6,372 bases of DNA from JASEHD01 sp964471945 (lineage in GTDB: Bacteria; Bacteroidota; Ignavibacteria; UBA10030; SZUA-254): the NCBI GenBank assembly GCA_964471945.1, contig CAYYIJ010000111.1, forward strand, positions 1-6,372. The letters are read 5' to 3'. The stretch's first letter is position 1, and every line of letters starts with the position of its first letter. The translations under genes and the position numbers were made by a program. This document shows positions 5,641 to 6,372 of the stretch, piece after piece. The notes beneath the pieces were generated by a model. It saw only the letters and a program-made list of their open reading frames with translations, was not told the DNA's origin and did not search any database.

Positions 5641-5720
5641 GAGTTGTGCGGGTTGCAGTGCTTGGGGATGAACGGAAAGAATCGTATCTTAAACCGACAT
5701 TGAAATTATCAGAGTAATTC

Positions 5721-6254
5721 ATGGCAAGAAGCAGATATAAAATTATCGAAAAGGAGGAACCACATTTCCTAACATGCACGGTTGTAGAATGGTTCAATTT
5801 GTTTGATAATGAATTGATGACGAATATCCTATTAGATTCTCTTTCATTTTTGCTAAAAGAAAAACGAATAAAACTGTATGCGTATGTGATTATGAAGAAT
5901 CACCTTCACTTAATTGCTTCTGCAAAAAATCTGAGCAAAGAGATCGGTAATTTTAAATCTTATACTGCAAGAAAAATTATTGATCTATTAAAGGCAAGAA
6001 ACGATAAACATTGGTTATCAAAGCTTAGATATGCAAAACTGTTTCATAAAAAACAAAGCACATATCAGGTGTGGCAGGAAGGAAGTCATCCAGAAGCTAT
6101 CCATGGACCGGGAATGATGCGACAGAAGATTGAATACATCCATTATAATCCTGTCCGAGCAGGATACGTAGATAATCCAGTCGATTGGAAATATTCTAGC
6201 GCTTCGAATTATGAGCTTGGATATGGTATATTGGATGTTACGACTGAGTGGTAG
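5721..6254 (+). CDS. REP-associated tyrosine transposase (RAYT2, Y1/HUH family)
   Basis: A 177-residue Y1 transposase domain protein, intact and of usual length for the family. The HUH motif is HLH (61-63) in YVIMKNHLHLIASA. A helix-rich middle (70-105) leads to YQVWQEGSHPEAI (115-127) and KIEYIHYNPVRAGYVDNPVDWKYSSASNY (136-164). The last block is diagnostic of the RAYT subgroup with a WQEGxHP segment, which differs from RAYT1's WQKDYYDH type. The tyrosine pair of RAYT1 is replaced here by GSHP; candidate nucleophiles are Y115, Y139 and Y142. It is expected to nick and join single-stranded DNA at its cognate repeats, the palindromes at 5448-5585 and the half copy at 6306-6315. ATG 5721 has no Shine-Dalgarno in front. 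No partner TnpB or terminal IS structure is visible. Confidence 0.9.
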   Translation: MARSRYKIIEKEEPHFLTCTVVEWFNLFDNELMTNILLDSLSFLLKEKRIKLYAYVIMKNHLHLIASAKNLSKEIGNFKSYTARKIIDLLKARNDKHWLSKLRYAKLFHKKQSTYQVWQEGSHPEAIHGPGMMRQKIEYIHYNPVRAGYVDNPVDWKYSSASNYELGYGILDVTTEW

Positions 6255-6315
6255 CGTGGCTATCTGGTTAGGCGGCTACAACGATCAGGGTTACCGCTAC
6301 TCCTGGTTCCTAAAG
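6251..6315. repeat. RAYT2 downstream flank: direct-repeat right copy and half palindrome
   Basis: Positions 6279-6315 are the second copy of the 37-nt direct repeat and end in the palindrome left arm GTTCCTAAAG (6306-6315). The following bases do not form the matching right arm, so this is a half site. Just before it, GTAGC (6251-6255, overlapping the RAYT2 stop) and GCTAC (6275-6279) form an inverted pair. The bases 6272-6282, GCGGCTACAAC, equal 796-806 in the RAYT1 repeat family. The rest of the window (6316-6372) shows only a weak CCAGA/TCTGG pairing (6318-6322, 6335-6339). Confidence 0.6.
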
Positions 6316-6372
6316 CCCCAGACTGTGTGAAAACTCTGGCAAGGTTATTGTACCTAAATAGGAAAAAGAAGA

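Noticed and set aside
5401..5703. Plus-strand 100-codon ORF (and the overlapping 5408-5608 frame)
   Set aside because: It is built from the palindromes; the recurring WFPK and VPN peptide bits are translations of the hairpin arms.
5751..5757. AAGGAGG as a ribosome binding site for a shorter RAYT2
   Set aside because: The next ATG (5774) is out of frame, and the HUH fold needs the strand encoded upstream.
5567..5797. Minus-strand 76-codon ORF over the RAYT2 start
   Set aside because: Antisense to the clear RAYT2 N-terminus and to a palindrome, with no family features.
716..6315. Composite transposon carrying the glycosyltransferase operon
   Set aside because: The two transposase genes belong to different subgroups with unrelated repeats, so they cannot act as matching ends.

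Overview
The window looks like a surface-polysaccharide (exopolysaccharide, O-antigen or capsule type) glycosyltransferase locus from a fairly AT-rich bacterium, broken up by two unrelated REP-associated tyrosine transposase (RAYT, Y1/HUH) loci and their palindromic repeats. None of the clear gene starts has a well-spaced Shine-Dalgarno sequence. Two intergenic stretches carry Bacteroidota-like promoter patterns (TTTG, 20 nt, TAnnTTT). Together these suggest a member of the Bacteroidota/Chlorobiota/Ignavibacteriota (FCB) group. This placement is an inference with low confidence, since no rRNA or other marker gene is present.

Layout. 1-708: 3' part of a GT2 family glycosyltransferase of rhamnosyltransferase type, cut by the window edge. 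716-1206: a dense REP/BIME array containing a 151-bp tandem duplication. 1210-1686 (minus strand): an intact RAYT. 1728-1994: a second array of the same REP family in the same orientation, so RAYT1 sits inside its own repeats. 2066-5365: three co-directional glycosyltransferase genes (GT2, GT4, GT4) with gaps of 26 and 13 nt, very probably one operon. 5441-5590: three palindromes of a different repeat family. 5721-6254 (plus strand): a second, divergent RAYT. 6255-6372: a tail carrying a further half copy of that second repeat family.

How the parts fit. The four glycosyltransferases would act one after another on a lipid-linked oligosaccharide at the cytoplasmic face of the inner membrane. 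The order of sugars and the product cannot be read from this sequence. The RAYTs are single-domain HUH proteins, and each is flanked on both sides by its own hairpin family. For RAYT1 the hairpins carry the GTAG tetranucleotide expected of REP sequences. For RAYT2 they are GTTCCCAAAG/CTTTGGGAAC palindromes with compensatory base changes. The most distinctive content is the fine structure of the RAYT1 repeats: a 28-nt module sits at the same point of the hairpin arm in four copies, and a second mini-hairpin sits in the loop in three copies. No CRISPR array, tRNA, rRNA or complete classical insertion sequence is visible.
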